Source of the DNA: Hormiphora californensis
Taxonomy: Eukaryota; Ctenophora; Tentaculata; Cydippida; Pleurobrachiidae
Length of the DNA: 64,000 nucleotides
Assembly (NCBI GenBank): GCA_020137815.1
Contig: CM035358.1
Location: 5,483,488-5,547,487, forward strand
Direction: 5' to 3'
Shown here in pieces: positions 63,560 through 64,000 of the stretch; positions within the stretch are counted from its first letter, which is position 1; every line of letters begins with the position of its first letter. The position numbers and the translations under genes are program-made. A model generated the notes under the pieces. That model was not told the DNA's origin. It was given only the letters and a program-made list of their open reading frames with translations, and did no database searches.

Positions 63560-64000
63560 AAAAAGGAGAGAGAATCTTACACATATTTCAGTTGATGAGC
63601 ACAAATTCGTTATTATTAAAGTATATTATTTAGTGGCATGAATGCCATTACTTATCAATACATTAAAAACTTAAGAACTGAGAGCTGATGTGAGAGAAGT
63701 TTACGTAACGCGCGAAAAATAACTTTTGCTACTACGCGGCTTCAAAATGAGCGCCGTTGTTAAAACACGCCGCGCACAAAAATTTACGTTCGGGTTCGCG
63801 TTGCTTGCTCCATTTGGCATGCGCTGCAGACCTTGGCATGCGCTGTTGGCATGCGCTGCAGACCCCAAGTGCGCGCGTTTTCCACGGCTTCTATTTAAGG
63901 GCATAATGTCGGATTTTTTGAAACTGTCACCCCCCTGAAATAACAAAATTTGCCATATCTCCGGTTCCTGATAAGATAGAGACTTGAAATTTGGAGGTTC
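63560..64000. other. Right-edge stretch with a partial repeat
   Basis: Contains a local repeat of ttggcatgcgctgcagacc (about 63816-63864) and, at the edge, a fragment related to the foldback at 37053-37431. No gene seen. Confidence 0.5.

Noticed and set aside
63701-63946. Overlapping + and - ORFs at the right edge
   Set aside because: Both strands are open because of a local GC-rich repeat (ttggcatgcgctgcagacc); no domain, start context or splice structure.

Overview
The window is eukaryotic nuclear DNA, almost certainly from an invertebrate animal. Genes are split into many short exons with GT..AG introns of mostly 80-500 bp. The products are animal types: tandem Ig domains, an Ig-transmembrane receptor carrying a cytosolic U-box, and a Shaker-type Kv channel. 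The compact introns and the unusual domain mix fit an early-branching animal lineage (cnidarian, placozoan or ctenophore), but the sequence alone does not fix the species. All three genes I can support lie on the + strand.

Region 1 (136-22565) is one gene with about 42 exons. By my exon walk it has a coding length of about 10.57 kb, or about 3,520 residues: a signal peptide, roughly 33 Ig-like domains, a membrane-proximal cysteine-containing region, one transmembrane helix and a short tail. Nearly all domain borders are phase-1 introns, so domains can be duplicated or skipped in frame. A four-domain module (about 1.13 kb of coding sequence) occurs four times in tandem. Copies B, C and D are nearly identical even in their introns. 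Copies C and D carry four single-base insertions that break the frame. Introns hold several foldback or MITE elements with clear target-site duplications.

Region 2 (26217-28900) encodes a two-Ig, single-pass membrane protein whose cytosolic part carries a U-box, an E3 ubiquitin ligase domain. This is a receptor/E3 architecture I do not recognise. The signal-peptide exon was not found.

Region 3 (28901-56412) has no conventional multi-exon gene. It is filled with GA/CT microsatellites, hairpins and two 1,303-bp palindromes. Scattered through it are short ATG-started open segments ending at good splice donors, most in phase 1, plus three segments that would enter in phase 1 and leave in phase 0. 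The best reading is a set of alternative 5' exons for the downstream channel gene; this is an inference.

Region 4 (56413-60937) is a Kv channel gene with T1 domain, S1-S4 voltage sensor and pore. It has two alternative terminal exons, each supplying the selectivity filter, S6 and C-terminus. Both replace the usual PxP bend in S6 with P-M-T.

Region 5 (60938-64000) holds no gene I can support. A 1.56-kb palindrome of the same family as one near 34-36 kb fills most of it.

The three genes share a membrane location but no evident pathway. The strongest themes are recent exon-module expansion, transposon insertion exactly at splice donors, local tandem duplication of splice sites, and abundant long palindromes able to form hairpin RNA.
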